In this document: piece by piece, positions 31,919 to 42,589 of the stretch
Layout: each line of letters opens with the position of its first letter
Numbering within the stretch: the stretch's first letter is position 1
Assembly (NCBI GenBank): GCA_020465985.1
Contig: JAANYP010007621.1
Span: forward strand, 1 to 64,000
DNA from: Centrapalus pauciflorus
Taxonomy: Eukaryota; Streptophyta; Magnoliopsida; Asterales; Asteraceae
DNA: 64,000 nt
Reading direction: 5' to 3'
Translations under genes and position numbers: made by a program
Notes under the pieces: generated by a model
The model's input: the letters and a program-made list of their open reading frames with translations, nothing else
What the model was told of the DNA's origin: nothing
The model's database searches: none

Positions 31919-32604
31919 CCCTTCTCAATTCTTTATATGTTTTGGTCTTATAAAATTATCTCTTTTTTTTTCCTTCGTTTTTGAATTTAAGTCGGATGTT
32001 ATGGAATTCTTATAAATAATAATACAGTATTAACAAAGAACATATACATTTTATTTTTTATTGTAAAAATTTAAATTAATAGTGTTTCGACAAATTAATG
32101 ATACATAAGACTGAATTAAAAAAATAATAGTCATGACAAATAACTATAGTTATTTTTTAATTAAAATTAACCTTTATATATTTGAAGTTTAATTTTATAC
32201 ACATATCATATAAATACATTTTATTAAGAATATCCACGTTTATGTATCCAAATCATGCAAAATGAAATTAAATATAGAATAGAGTTAAAATTGATGTATT
32301 TCATAACGATATAAAAAATAGAAATAATGGAGTGACAAAGTAATCTGTTTTTAATAATTGATTACCTAAAAATAAAAATAACCCGAAATACAAATGCATA
32401 CAATTTAAACTTCAGAAACAAAATTATTTTCAAACCAACAAAGTGTACACACTACCATTCAACTTCTACTATACAAACAAAAAAACATTCAACCCTAATC
32501 TCACCTCCAAGTCCTATATAAGTATATATACAAACCAACATTTTTCATAAGTATCTACACAAACACCTTTTTATTGAATTCTTAACTCGAACCCGATAAA
32601 AAAA
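31919..32604 (+). promoter_or_regulatory. Upstream region and TATA box of the LEA-like gene
   Basis: AT-rich with no ORF. A TATATAAG box at 32515-32522 lies about 83 bp before the ATG, a normal distance for a plant core promoter and short 5' leader. No other specific element was recognised. Confidence 0.6.
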
Positions 32605-33183
32605 ATGGACTCGACAAAGGGAAGATCGCGAAAATGTCTCAAGATATGTTGTGGTGTGACGGTTGCGATGATCATTATCTTTATCATTGTTTCAATTGTC
32701 TTATATTTCACCGTTTTTAAAGTGAAAGACCCACGGATCATCGCACACCCGACCAGTCTTGAAAATGTGCAATTCCAACTTTATCCAAATGTAAGTATAA
32801 ACGCAACGCTAGTTCTAACCTTGACGATTGATAATCGTAACTATGGAGGGTTTAAGTTCAAGGACTCGATTGCTAATGTATATTATCGAGGGATGTTAAT
32901 AGCCGAGATCCCAATCGAGCATGCAAATGTGCCTGCTCGTGGTAGTTTTACAACAACAACGTATGCAAATATTACTGGCGATAAAATGGCCACCGATCCT
33001 AATTTCTACAGTGACATAGGGTCGGGTTATCTTAATTTTACATCGACGGCAACGATGCATGGGAAAGTTAGCGTTTTGAAGATCGTAAAGGTTGGAGCCA
33101 AGGTTGATAGTTTTTGCGATATCTCGGTTGATATTTGGAAACAAGAAGTTGATCCCAAATGCCATTCAAAAGTCGATTTTTAA
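32605..33183 (+). CDS. LEA-2 (NDR1/HIN1-like) membrane protein
   Basis: A single exon encodes 192 residues. A short basic N-terminus (MDSTKGRSRKCLK) precedes one membrane segment (about residues 15-40, VTVAMIIIFIIVSIVLYFTVF), then an outside LEA-2 domain with KVKDPRI, LTIDNRNYGGFKFKDSIANVYYRG and DISVDIW. The family usual NPN motif is replaced by DNRNYGG. Such proteins (NHL/YLS9 group, At1g64065-like) sit in the plasma membrane or ER and are linked to stress and defence; the molecular role is not settled. Length is usual for the family. The start is supported by the TATA box and the basic N-terminus. Flanked by transposons but intact. Confidence 0.92.
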   Translation: MDSTKGRSRKCLKICCGVTVAMIIIFIIVSIVLYFTVFKVKDPRIIAHPTSLENVQFQLYPNVSINATLVLTLTIDNRNYGGFKFKDSIANVYYRGMLIAEIPIEHANVPARGSFTTTTYANITGDKMATDPNFYSDIGSGYLNFTSTATMHGKVSVLKIVKVGAKVDSFCDISVDIWKQEVDPKCHSKVDF

Positions 33184-34941
33184 GAATAGATTTAAATTGG
33201 AAAATTACATGAAAGTGGAACATACTTTGTAATTTGAATTAGTTTTCATTGTTGTGAAGACGTGTTTACATATTAGCTTTGAACTTAGAATCTTTATGAA
33301 ATAGAAATTTTGGTTAATATTACGAAAACTCCATCAACTTTCTTTATTTTCGTGATTAAGTCTCTAATCTTTTTTTATTGTTTAAGTCCATAAACTATTT
33401 TTGTCTTATTCGAAAGTGTATATTTGACATGTTTGACCGGTTACTAGACAAGTAACCAAAGTTTTTTTCATTTGATTCATACAAGTAACCTTAGGTTTTT
33501 CATTTGATTCATACAAGTAACCTTAGTTTTTTCACTTGATTAATGTTGGGAAAAAAAAACTCATCTTTTTTTCATATTTGAGCGATTTAAGTCTCTAAAC
33601 TTTTTATTTTATCTGTTGTATTGTACCGGCTAATCCGATAGTCGATCAAAAATATATACTTTAACAAGACAAATTTGGGACGTGAGTGGATTGCTAGAAA
33701 TTTACATAAAGTACATTAGTATAATTCATTTTGGAGAATATCCATAATAACCCAACCAACTTTATTTTTTTACAATTAAATCCTTAAAACCCATTAAACT
33801 TGTTAAATTGGGTAACTAAGTTACTAATCTGTTTTATGTGTGATTAAGAAGTTGTTTGGTTTTGCATTATAAACGTGATTATTAGTTTATTACGTTATAA
33901 TAACGCAAATAATTAGTTTATAGTGTTTGGATTGCATACGTTAATAATTGATTATTTGTGTTTAGCGTTAGTTCTACCACACTTTTTCATAAGTTAAAAA
34001 GTGTAGCTTATTTGCTTAATAAGTTATTATTTGGTCATTTTACAAGTTAAAACGCAAATTCAAACACTTTAAAAATTGATTATTTGATAATTATGATAGC
34101 AAACAGCAGAAGCTAAACAAAACACTACATTTCCGATAGCACTTTTGGTTACAGCTATTATCTGATTGTTAGTTTTCAAAACGCTACAGTACTTTCTCAA
34201 ACGCAAATTTAAACACCCTCTAAATCTTTAAACTTTTGAAAAAAAAACCATGTATTTATGTCCGTAAATCTTTTCCTGTATAATTAAATCTTTAAACTTT
34301 TTAAAATTATATATTTTGATCTTTAAGCAAAAAAATCATAAAAGAAGAAAAATCAAGTTGATTAATTTATACTAATTTAAGCACCAAACCATTAAAAAAA
34401 TCAAGTTGATGAGAAGTTATATAAGTCATATTTGCTAGTGATAAACAAATATTTTATACTGATTCAAACAACAAACCATTAAAAACAACACTTGTAATAT
34501 CAAACAAAGGGGGAATATATCACTTGTATATGTCAAGCAAATCAAAGCCAAACCACAAAAATTATGCTCAAAAGAATAAGTAATAAAATTGTGCACATCC
34601 CCTTTATAAAATATATCCGATGGTGCCAATTACTCCTCGTCGTGAGTGATGCGTCCCTCTTCGCACGATCAAGGGAAACAAAGGGGACTACACTTCTACC
34701 AATTTTAAATCTGATTTAATTTAAACCCTTCCTGAGGATTAAAATTTAAATTGAAATCCAATTGGATTTAATTTTCTTTTTTTGTTTGTGAGGAGATTTG
34801 TGGATGTCACATTGGACTTAAATTTTTTTTATTTTTTTTACAAGTGCTATATTTAATTATACAATCTTGCTTTCACGGTTTCTGACTCTGTTAACACTTC
34901 CTTACATCTCCTCTAGCACGAATACTAGACAATCTTTTTAA
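33184..34941. other. Intergenic AT-rich stretch, transposon debris
   Basis: The 3' flank of the LEA-like gene. From 33313 it contains words like GAAAACTCCATCAACTTTC...GTGATTAAGTCTC, resembling arms of the Mutator-like families nearby. Around 33850-34215, GTTGTTTGG...TTTGC and GCAAATTTAAACACCCTC hint at a hAT-type MITE, but the borders are not convincing. No gene seen. Confidence 0.5.
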
Positions 34942-35086
34942 CTACTTGAATACCCGTGCGTTGCCCGGGTGACGTCTTTCAAAATTAAAATTTTTTAATT
35001 AAATTGTCACATGATAAAATTATATTTTATTTATAAAAACTATATATTTTTTATGAACAAAAACAATATTTATTTGCATCATGAAT

Positions 35087-35189
35087 TGTTAAATAATGTA
35101 TAGTGTAGGGGTCTCCATTGTAATTATGTAATCTATTTATATGAGATGAATACAACACACCCATTGACGGGTTTCCGCATATTCTAGCA
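35087..35189 (+). repeat. 5' LTR of the Copia element
   Basis: 103 bp, TGTTAAAT...TTCTAGCA. Contains CTATTTATATGAG, a weak TATA-like stretch. One mismatch to the 3' LTR. Confidence 0.95.
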
Positions 35190-35202
35190 TGGTATCAGAG
35201 CC
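35190..35202 (+). other. Primer binding site (initiator Met-tRNA)
   Basis: TGGTATCAGAGCC directly after the 5' LTR, the standard match to the 3' end of plant initiator Met-tRNA used to prime minus-strand DNA. Confidence 0.93.
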
Positions 35203-35950
35203 TAACCCTAATTCCACAAAAATTAGGTTATTTTCTTTTTTCCTTGGCCTGAATCTGCCACCGCCGGTACCTCTTCTCCGGCCACCTTCACGCTTCCGCC
35301 GCTTCATCCCCTGGAAACCCTACAAACCCTAGCCGCGGCCGCCTTCCCTTGCGACCGCCGCCTCTGAAGACAACTGTCGCCGCTGGGTCGCCTCTCACTG
35401 CCGCCGTCGTGCGCTGCCTCTCAGCCGCCGGCGCCCCTTGCCCTGCTGCTACTCGACCGCTGCTACTACCCGCCGTCGAGCATAGCCGCCGCCCCTTACC
35501 GCCCGCAAGTTCTGCGTCTCGGCCGAAACCCTAATCGCACCACACTTGTGCCGCCGCCCCATCGCGGTTTCCTTACGGCCGTGGCCCCTGTGCGCCGCTG
35601 CTCCCTCACTTCGTGAGCAGTCCATTGCACCACCTGTCACTGCCACCTTCTTCCACTTCTGCTGCCGTCGAACCGCCACCACACCCCACGCGCCGGAACC
35701 CTAGGCGCTGCATCTCATCGCCTGCTGCCTTGTTGCAGTCTTCGCCGGTTGCTGTCTTGCTACAGCCTCCATCGCCGACCAGCCACCACTGCCGCCGCTG
35801 GGTGCTACCTTGCTACAGTCGCCGCCAAACCACCACCCCTGCCACCGCTGTTATTTCCGGCAGCCTCTCTCTCCTATCCATTGTGAGCTCGTTCCTGTTT
35901 TACTTTTCCCGATTATTTTTAATTTTTTGCATTTTGCATTATAATTAGTC
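35203..35950 (+). other. GC-rich leader of the Copia element
   Basis: About 750 bp dominated by GCCGCC/CCGCCG words from 35270 to 35870, contrasting sharply with the AT-rich surroundings. It holds small upstream ORFs (for example 35349-35534 and 35613-35948) before the pol ATG at 35951. None looks like a real protein. The structure could hold back translation or serve packaging; this is inference. Confidence 0.6.
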
Positions 35951-38900
35951 ATGACAGGAAATCCCTCACTCACACCTAATCCCACAGCCTCTCAACTAGT
36001 TTTTGCTATTGGTAATGTTTACCCGCAGTTTAGTTTCAAATTAACCACCGATGGGTCTCGATATAAACTATGGCGTCGAATATTTACTGATGTGTGTAAA
36101 GGTGCGAAAGTCATGGGTCACATAAATGGAAAATCAAAACCCACTAGTCCTGATGATGAGGATTGGGAAGCCATAGATTCTCGTATTAAGTCCTGGTTTT
36201 ATTCCACCTGTGAACCTAACTTGCTCAATCTCATTACCAAAGATAATTGCACTGCACACGACCTTTGGGAAGCGTTGGATGCTCATTTCTTAAATAATAA
36301 ATTATCTCGCAGCCTCCAACTTCAAACCCTTTTTCGAAACACCAAAAAGGGTGCTCTGTCTATTACTGATTACTGTCACACTTTAAAAGATATTGCTGAC
36401 TCCCTTGCTGATGTTGACACTAAAATAACTGATCAGGATCTTGTGTTGCAAATTCTACAGAATTTACCCTCATCCTATCAAAGTTTAATTGATGTCATCA
36501 CACACACCAAACCTTTTCCCTCTTTTCTTGAAGCCAAAAACATGTTACTTTTGCATGAATCACGAGAAGACCAGCCCGAACCTACCCTTGAAACCCCTCC
36601 TTCCCTTACCACTGCCCTTTATTCCTCGTCTAGCACTAATAATAATGGCAAAGGTAAAAATAAAAATAATCGGGGAAACAAGAACACGGGACGGGTTGCA
36701 TCTAAGGGTAACATGGGAGGGGGGTCTTTTAACAGCACTACTTCTGTTACAGGTCACTCAAGTACTCCTCCGGCTTTCAACAATCAACTTCTTCAGCTTC
36801 TTCAGAATGCACTCCATCAGCAAGCTCAGGCATCTCACCATGGCAGTCATCTTCGACAGCAGGTGTCGTCCACACCAACTCATGCCGGGTCTCATACTCC
36901 ATCTGCTCTCTATGCAGCACCGCCTTTAGTGTCTCCTGCCCATGCAGCTCCGCCTCAGTTCACCGATCTGGCAGCTCTCTTCAGTTCAATGTCTGTTCAG
37001 CCGCCTCCACAGCATCAGGATAACAACTACTACATGGACACAGGTGCAAGCTCACACATGTCATTCAACCAAGGTAACTTACTTTCTCTTAAACCTTGTG
37101 GTAAATCAAAAGTAATCATGGTTGGTAACGGTGCTTTACTCCCGGTTTCTTGCATTGGAGATACATTTCTTCCATTATCACAAAATCACTTGGCACTGAA
37201 AAATGTTCTTGTATCTGATCAAATGGTTAAAAATCTCATTTCCGTGCGTAAGTTTACTATTGATAACTGGGTTTCTGTTGATTTTGATCCCTTTGGTTTC
37301 TCCATAAAGGATCTTAATACAGGGCGTCTTCTTCATCGCTCTGACAGTACTGGTGATCTCTACCCCGTTCTACAGCCTTCTCTACCTTCCATGCCATCTG
37401 CCACCGCTATGATTGCTGTGTCTCCTCATGTGTGGCATCGTCGTCTTGGTCATCCGGGCACTACTATCTTTAATTTTTTACGTTCTCGTAACTTTATTTC
37501 TTGTTCCAATACAATGTTACCTACGTGTCATGCTTGTCAGCTTGGTAAATATTGTCGTTTGTCTTTTTCAAAGTCTTTAACAAAGACCTCACGTACTTTT
37601 GAACTGGTTCATTCAGATTTATGGACATCTCCTGTATCCAGTTTGAGTGGTTTTAAATATTATATATTGTTTTTGGATGATTACTCTCATTTCTTATGGG
37701 TGTTTCCTTTGCGTGCTAAATCTGATGTGTTTCAAGTTTTTTGTAATTTCCACGCCTATGTTGTAAATCAGTTTAAAACCGATATACAGTCATTTCAGTG
37801 TGACAACGGTCGTGAATTTAACAATAACAAATTACTTGAATTTTTCCAAAAACATGGCATCCAAGTTCGTTTCTCGTGTCCCTACACTTCTCAACAAAAT
37901 GGCAAAGCTGAACGAGCCATTCGCACCATCAATAATGTGGTCCGCACACTTCTCTTTCAAGCCTCCCTCCCTACTAAATTCTGGGTTGAAGCACTCACCA
38001 TGTCTGTTCATCTTCTGAACATCCTTCCTACTACCACTCTGGCTTCAAAAACCCCATGTGAGGTCTTGTACGACACTTTCCCAGATTTCACACACCTACG
38101 TGTTTTTGGGTGTCTCTGTTATCCAAACCTATCTTCTACGGCTCCAAACAAGCTCTCCCCTCGCTCCACTGCTTGTGTCTACCTCGGCCCTTCTCCTTGT
38201 CATCGGGGTCATCGATGCTATGACCTCATCACTCATCGTATTATTATCTCTCGCCACGTGATCTTTGATGAAGATCATTTTCCCTATGCCTCATTTAATA
38301 CACCACCCTCTCCCTCTGAGTATGATGTGTTCTTGGATGATGTCACCACACCCTCTTTGATGACAAATGATCACACTACATCCTCATCCCCCACTCCCTC
38401 TTCTCCTCCTTCTCCCTCGCCTCCCTCGAGTGACATGCCCATCACACACACTGATGCTCAACCACAATCGTCTGATGCTCCTCACTCTCCGCACACTACC
38501 TCTGTGCAACCTGCTCCTGTAGCCACCACTTCTCCCCCTCACCAGGCCCCGACCTCCACCCATCCCATGACGACTCGCTCACGCACCGGCAGTCTCAAAC
38601 CTCGTCACATCTTCAATCTTTCCGCAGTTGACTCTCTCTCCCCAATTCCCAAGTCTTCTGCTCAGGCGATTCGTGATCCAAATTGGAAGGCAGCCATGGA
38701 CGCTGAAATGTCTGCCCTTCTCTCCAATCACACGTGGGATCTTGTCCCCCCTCCACCAAAAGTCAACATTGTTGGCTGTCGTTGGTTATATCGCCACAAG
38801 TTCGACAGTCAGGGTCGCCTTGAGCGTTACAAGGGTCGTCTGGTGGCTCAAGGTTTTTCTCAAATGCCTGGTTTTGACTATGACGAAACTTTCAGCCCGG

Positions 38901-40204
38901 TTGTCAAACCAGTTACTGTCCGAATGGTCCTAAGCATTGCTCTCTCCCTAAACTGGCCGATTCATCAGCTTGATGTTAAAAATGTCTTTCTCAATGGCGA
39001 GTTATCGGAGGAAGTCTATATGAAACAACCACCTGGCTATGTTCATTCCTCCTTCCCACAGCATGTATGTCGCCTTCGGAAAGCCTTGTACGGTCTCAAA
39101 CAGGCTCCCCGTGCTTGGTTTCATCGATTCGCTGTCTTCATTACTTCTCTCGGCTTCCATTCAAGTAAATCTGACAGTTCTCTCTTTGTTTATCATCATG
39201 GTCGTGATACAATCTACCTACTTCTATATGTAGATGATATCATACTGACAGCCTCCTCCCAATCTCTGGTCAATCATGTCATCTCTCGTCTGTCATCTGA
39301 GTTCAAAATGACTGACCTTGGCGCTCTGTCCTTCTTTCTAGGGGTCTCCGCTATACGCTCTTCTTCGGGCCTTTTTCTGTCTCAATCAGTTTTTGCCCAA
39401 GAAATCATTTCTCGTGCTGGCATGGACACTTGTCATCCTTGCTCATCACCGGCTGAGACAAAGTCCAAACTACCCTCCTCTGGCAAACCAGTCGATGATC
39501 CGACTCTCTATCGAAGTCTTGCGGGTGCTTTACAGTACCTCACGATCACTCGTCCGGAAATCGCTTATGCTGTACAGCAAGTATGTCTGTATATGCACGA
39601 TCCTCGCCAACCACATCTGAATGCCCTCAAACGCATTCTTCGTTATGTGAAGGGTACCCTTACTCATGGTCTTTTTCTCCGCCCATCCACTGTTAATCGT
39701 TTGGTCTGTTATACTGACGCTGATTGGGCCGGTTGTCCTGAAACACGCCGGTCCACCTCTGGGTTCTGCATCTTCCTAGGTGACAATCTTGTGTCTTGGT
39801 CCTCTAAACGCCAACATGTTGTGTCCCGTTCAAGTGCCGAAGCTGAATATCGTGGTATTGCTAACGTTGTTGTCGCATCTGCCTGGCTTCATAATCTTTT
39901 GATTGAGTTACATCTACCTCTTTCACGTGCCACAGTTGTTTTTTGTGATAATGTAAGTGCCATGTATTTAGCTAATAACCCAGTACAGCATCAAAGAACT
40001 AAACATGTGGAACTTGACTTACACTTTGTAAGAGAACGTGTTGCTTTGGGGCAAGTGCGTGTGTCGCATGTGCCCTCATCTCATCAGTTAGCAGATATAT
40101 TTACTAAAGGTCTTCCTACACAGCTGTTTTTACAATTTAAGTCCAGTCTTAGCATTAGTCCTCCTCCAGCTGCGACTGAGGGGGGTGTGTTAAATAATGT
40201 ATAG
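35951..40204 (+). CDS. Copia gag-pol polyprotein, intact
   Basis: 1417 codons without interruption. Order: gag (about 1-350, UBN2-like, LWRRIFTDVCKGAKVMGHI), protease with DTGASSHMS near 362, GAG-pre-integrase HRRLGHPG near 495, integrase core (HSDLW, CDNGREF near 617, NGKAERA near 651), reverse transcriptase from NIVGCRWLYRHK near 939 with YVDDI near 1092, RNase H from DADWAGC near 1256, and DIFTKGLPT near 1381. It would make all enzymes for retrotransposition. Odd points: no CCHC zinc knuckle is visible in gag; LDVKNVFLNG has Val where Ala is usual; the last four codons and the stop lie in the 3' LTR. The Ale-like placement is from LTR size and RT motifs. Confidence 0.95.
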   Translation: MTGNPSLTPNPTASQLVFAIGNVYPQFSFKLTTDGSRYKLWRRIFTDVCKGAKVMGHINGKSKPTSPDDEDWEAIDSRIKSWFYSTCEPNLLNLITKDNCTAHDLWEALDAHFLNNKLSRSLQLQTLFRNTKKGALSITDYCHTLKDIADSLADVDTKITDQDLVLQILQNLPSSYQSLIDVITHTKPFPSFLEAKNMLLLHESREDQPEPTLETPPSLTTALYSSSSTNNNGKGKNKNNRGNKNTGRVASKGNMGGGSFNSTTSVTGHSSTPPAFNNQLLQLLQNALHQQAQASHHGSHLRQQVSSTPTHAGSHTPSALYAAPPLVSPAHAAPPQFTDLAALFSSMSVQPPPQHQDNNYYMDTGASSHMSFNQGNLLSLKPCGKSKVIMVGNGALLPVSCIGDTFLPLSQNHLALKNVLVSDQMVKNLISVRKFTIDNWVSVDFDPFGFSIKDLNTGRLLHRSDSTGDLYPVLQPSLPSMPSATAMIAVSPHVWHRRLGHPGTTIFNFLRSRNFISCSNTMLPTCHACQLGKYCRLSFSKSLTKTSRTFELVHSDLWTSPVSSLSGFKYYILFLDDYSHFLWVFPLRAKSDVFQVFCNFHAYVVNQFKTDIQSFQCDNGREFNNNKLLEFFQKHGIQVRFSCPYTSQQNGKAERAIRTINNVVRTLLFQASLPTKFWVEALTMSVHLLNILPTTTLASKTPCEVLYDTFPDFTHLRVFGCLCYPNLSSTAPNKLSPRSTACVYLGPSPCHRGHRCYDLITHRIIISRHVIFDEDHFPYASFNTPPSPSEYDVFLDDVTTPSLMTNDHTTSSSPTPSSPPSPSPPSSDMPITHTDAQPQSSDAPHSPHTTSVQPAPVATTSPPHQAPTSTHPMTTRSRTGSLKPRHIFNLSAVDSLSPIPKSSAQAIRDPNWKAAMDAEMSALLSNHTWDLVPPPPKVNIVGCRWLYRHKFDSQGRLERYKGRLVAQGFSQMPGFDYDETFSPVVKPVTVRMVLSIALSLNWPIHQLDVKNVFLNGELSEEVYMKQPPGYVHSSFPQHVCRLRKALYGLKQAPRAWFHRFAVFITSLGFHSSKSDSSLFVYHHGRDTIYLLLYVDDIILTASSQSLVNHVISRLSSEFKMTDLGALSFFLGVSAIRSSSGLFLSQSVFAQEIISRAGMDTCHPCSSPAETKSKLPSSGKPVDDPTLYRSLAGALQYLTITRPEIAYAVQQVCLYMHDPRQPHLNALKRILRYVKGTLTHGLFLRPSTVNRLVCYTDADWAGCPETRRSTSGFCIFLGDNLVSWSSKRQHVVSRSSAEAEYRGIANVVVASAWLHNLLIELHLPLSRATVVFCDNVSAMYLANNPVQHQRTKHVELDLHFVRERVALGQVRVSHVPSSHQLADIFTKGLPTQLFLQFKSSLSISPPPAATEGGVLNNV

Positions 40205-40290
40205 TGTAGGGGTCTCCATTGTAATTATGTAATCTATTTATATGAGATGAATACAACACACCCATTGACGGGTTTCCACATATTCTAGCA
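40188..40290 (+). repeat. 3' LTR of the Copia element
   Basis: 103 bp, one difference from the 5' LTR. The pol stop codon TAG (40202-40204) lies inside it. Confidence 0.95.
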
Positions 40291-40677
40291 TGTCAAATGA
40301 TAAAATTTATTTTATTTAAGAAAACTATACATTATTTACGGAAAAAATTTTTACTTATATTTTAGTCATAAATATTAATTATTACACATAATTATGAGGT
40401 CGATACATATATCTAGTTTAATACATGTGAGTTGATCGAAAGACTAATTATGCGTTAAAAGATTGTTCTGTCAGAATTAAGTATACACTATAAAAATTTA
40501 ATAATAATTTATGATAAAATGAAAATCCATCATTTTCCCATAAAATAATACACAAACATGTAAAATATAACTACGAATATAGCCTAACATAATTTTAACA
40601 AACAAAAGCAGCTATCATAAAAAAAATTAACGAAATTGAACAACTTTAATAATATAGAATATAGATATAGATATAGA

Positions 40678-40950
40678 TTATTTAATAAATATTCATAACA
40701 TATAAATGATATTGATGTAATTGTAAATAATTAAATGATTTTTTAATAATATATTAACTTAAGGTTGGGTCCTAAATATGTAATTGTTGTAATAATCGTT
40801 AATTAATTTAGGTTTGTTCCAAGTACATATATAATTTATTTGGTTCACTAAAGATTTAAATCAATAGTTTATTAATACATAATAATAATTTATAAGAATA
40901 AAACAAAAATCAGATTTAATTATATCTATCCATTTATTTAATTGATATAA
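40678..40950. other. AT-rich intergenic stretch
   Basis: No ORF, repeat or element end recognised between the Helitron end and the GC-rich patch at 40951. Confidence 0.5.
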
Positions 40951-41420
40951 ATTCACGAGTCGGGACGGATCCTACTGACCCGGTCTTCCTTTTCCCCCTT
41001 CTCTCGGCACACACAGACGCACAACCCCTCATCCTCCTCTCTCTTCTTTCTCTCTCTATCGACCCCTTCTCTGTTTTTGTCGCTTCTCCGTTCGACGACC
41101 ACCGCCTCGACTCCTCGCCGGCGAACACAACAACCACCATCGCTCTTCTTTGGTCTCCTTCTCCTGCTCACTCTCCCCTTCGCTCCATCTGTCTTCCTCT
41201 CGTTGTCGCACATGACGGCAGCAGCTCTACCCTAGTGCCGCCGCCACCACGAAACCATCTCCGCCGCTACAGTGCTTGGCCTCCCACACTTGCGCTCACC
41301 TCATCTCTCGGCACTCACACACCGCGGCTAACCAGGGCCATTGCGGCCGTCTCTGGTGCAGCGCCGCCGGTCACCAAACCAGAACCACCGCCGCTCAAAA
41401 CCCTAGTTTTCAGGTTGGTT
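40951..41420 (+). other. GC-rich exon-like patch, possible 5' exon or leader
   Basis: A sharp rise in GC with CT-rich (CTCTCTTCTTTCTCTCTCTATCG) then CCG-rich sequence, ending AAACCCTAGTTTTCAG/GTTGGT, which looks like an exon end with splice donor. The composition is typical of 5' UTRs of dicot genes. ATG at 41211 meets a stop after 7 codons; no long ORF continues. It may be the first exon of the locus whose exons appear at 52.3-53.4 kb, now 10 kb away because of the solo LTR insertion. Equally it may be a transposon leader. Confidence 0.35.
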
Positions 41421-42098
41421 TTCTTTATCTCGTTTTTTACTTTTTATCTTACTACTGATTTCACAAATACCACTATATCATAGCATTAAGCACAATAACA
41501 TGAAGTCTAAAGAGTTTGATACCTTGATTAAATTGGAAACGTGAATTTCAAGTCTCATGCTCAATTATCATTACCAGGTTGATTTCATGCTTCATGTTTT
41601 GAAGCGTCATTGTTTCTTCCTGTAAAATGGTTTGAAACTTCCAATTAGCAATGCTACGCGATACAGATTCATGAAACCATTCATATGAAAATGATAGAGA
41701 TTTGTTAGCATATTCTGAAACGGATATATACATGAATTTTTTGACTGAAAATAAAGAATATATATCTTTGTATGATGTTGTTGATATACAGAGAATTTTA
41801 ATTTGATACAAATGTAAAACGATTGCCAAATTATTTTCAATTTGTAGGCAATCACCCCACATAATTCTCAATCAGTTTTAATTTTCATAAATTTGAATTT
41901 TAAAAAGTTTCCATTATCTCTTATTTCTTTGGTCTTGCAGCTTATCTCCACGTCCCCATATTTCTAGCATATTTTGTTAGACATCAACTTAGATGATGAT
42001 AATCTCCAGTTTTCAAATTATGTTGTGATGTAGCCTTAAAAATCTGAATTTAGGTTTATCTGCAGTATAATAAATAAAATTATTTATTATAGGAATAT
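41421..42098. other. Intron-like stretch before the solo LTR
   Basis: AT-rich without a gene. A TCTTGCAG acceptor-like site lies at 41933-41940. The words GATGTAGCCTTAAAAATCTGAATTTA (42026-42051) recur in altered form at 53630-53690, suggesting both flanks of the large insertion belong to the same locus. Confidence 0.4.
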
Positions 42099-42589
42099 TG
42101 TAACAACCCAACTTTTGCCCCAGTTTAAAATATCTGATCATTGAACCAATAATGTAATATTATTACATTATTTGAAATATAATTTAATTAAGTTTTGAAA
42201 TAATTAATTAAATTATATAAATATTAAAATTATGATTTAATAAATTATTAAGATAATTAAATAAAAGAGATATAAGATACGAAAGTAATAGCGGGTTAAG
42301 TAGCAAACATAACTAGTTGAAGTATATAAACGGAAATTAGAATCATAAAATCAGATTTACTCTCTCTCTAAACTCTCTCTCTCTAGATTTCTCTCTCTAC
42401 TCTCTCTCTACATTCTCTCTAAGATTTCTTCCAAACCGACCGTCCGATTATCAAGATTTATACGTCGTTGGAAAGATCTCGGAGTATATACTACAAGATT
42501 CTACAGTTTCTCGAGTGATTACATACAGAATTGAGGTAAAAATTTACGTTTTAAGCTTTATATTTTCGGTTTTGAAGTTATAATCTCGA

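Larger units (their letters stand above)
35087..40290 (+). mobile_element. Near-intact Copia retrotransposon (Ale-like)
   Basis: LTRs of 103 bp lie at 35087-35189 and 40188-40290, starting TGTTAAATAATG and ending TTCTAGCA. They differ at one base (G/A at 35177/40278), so insertion is probably recent. A primer binding site, TGGTATCAGAGCC, follows the first LTR, and GAGGGGGGTG precedes the second. One uninterrupted ORF fills the inside. The flanks TGAAT and TGTCA do not form a clean 5-bp duplication. The host flanks resemble each other (see findings). It may still be mobile. Confidence 0.93.
34942..40677 (-). mobile_element. Degenerate Helitron hosting a Copia element
   Basis: On the minus strand the 3' end shows the hairpin CCCGGGCAACGCACGGG, then TATTCAAGTAG before T (34942-34972); the CTAG terminus is mutated to GTAG. 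The 5' end candidate TCTATATCTATATCTATATTC starts at 40677 after an A. Without the Copia insert (35087-40290) the element is about 530 bp, similar to the Helitron at 30878. No Rep ORF. Confidence 0.6.

Noticed and set aside
33850..34215. Possible hAT-type MITE with GTGTTT...TTTGC ends
   Set aside because: Inverted ends are weak and no 8-bp duplication could be found; left as debris.
35349..35948. Pro/Ala-rich ORFs before Copia pol
   Set aside because: GC-rich leader sequence; no domain and no start context to support a gene.
36489..36929. 146-codon ORF overlapping Copia gag in another frame
   Set aside because: Shadow inside the 1417-codon polyprotein; no family match.
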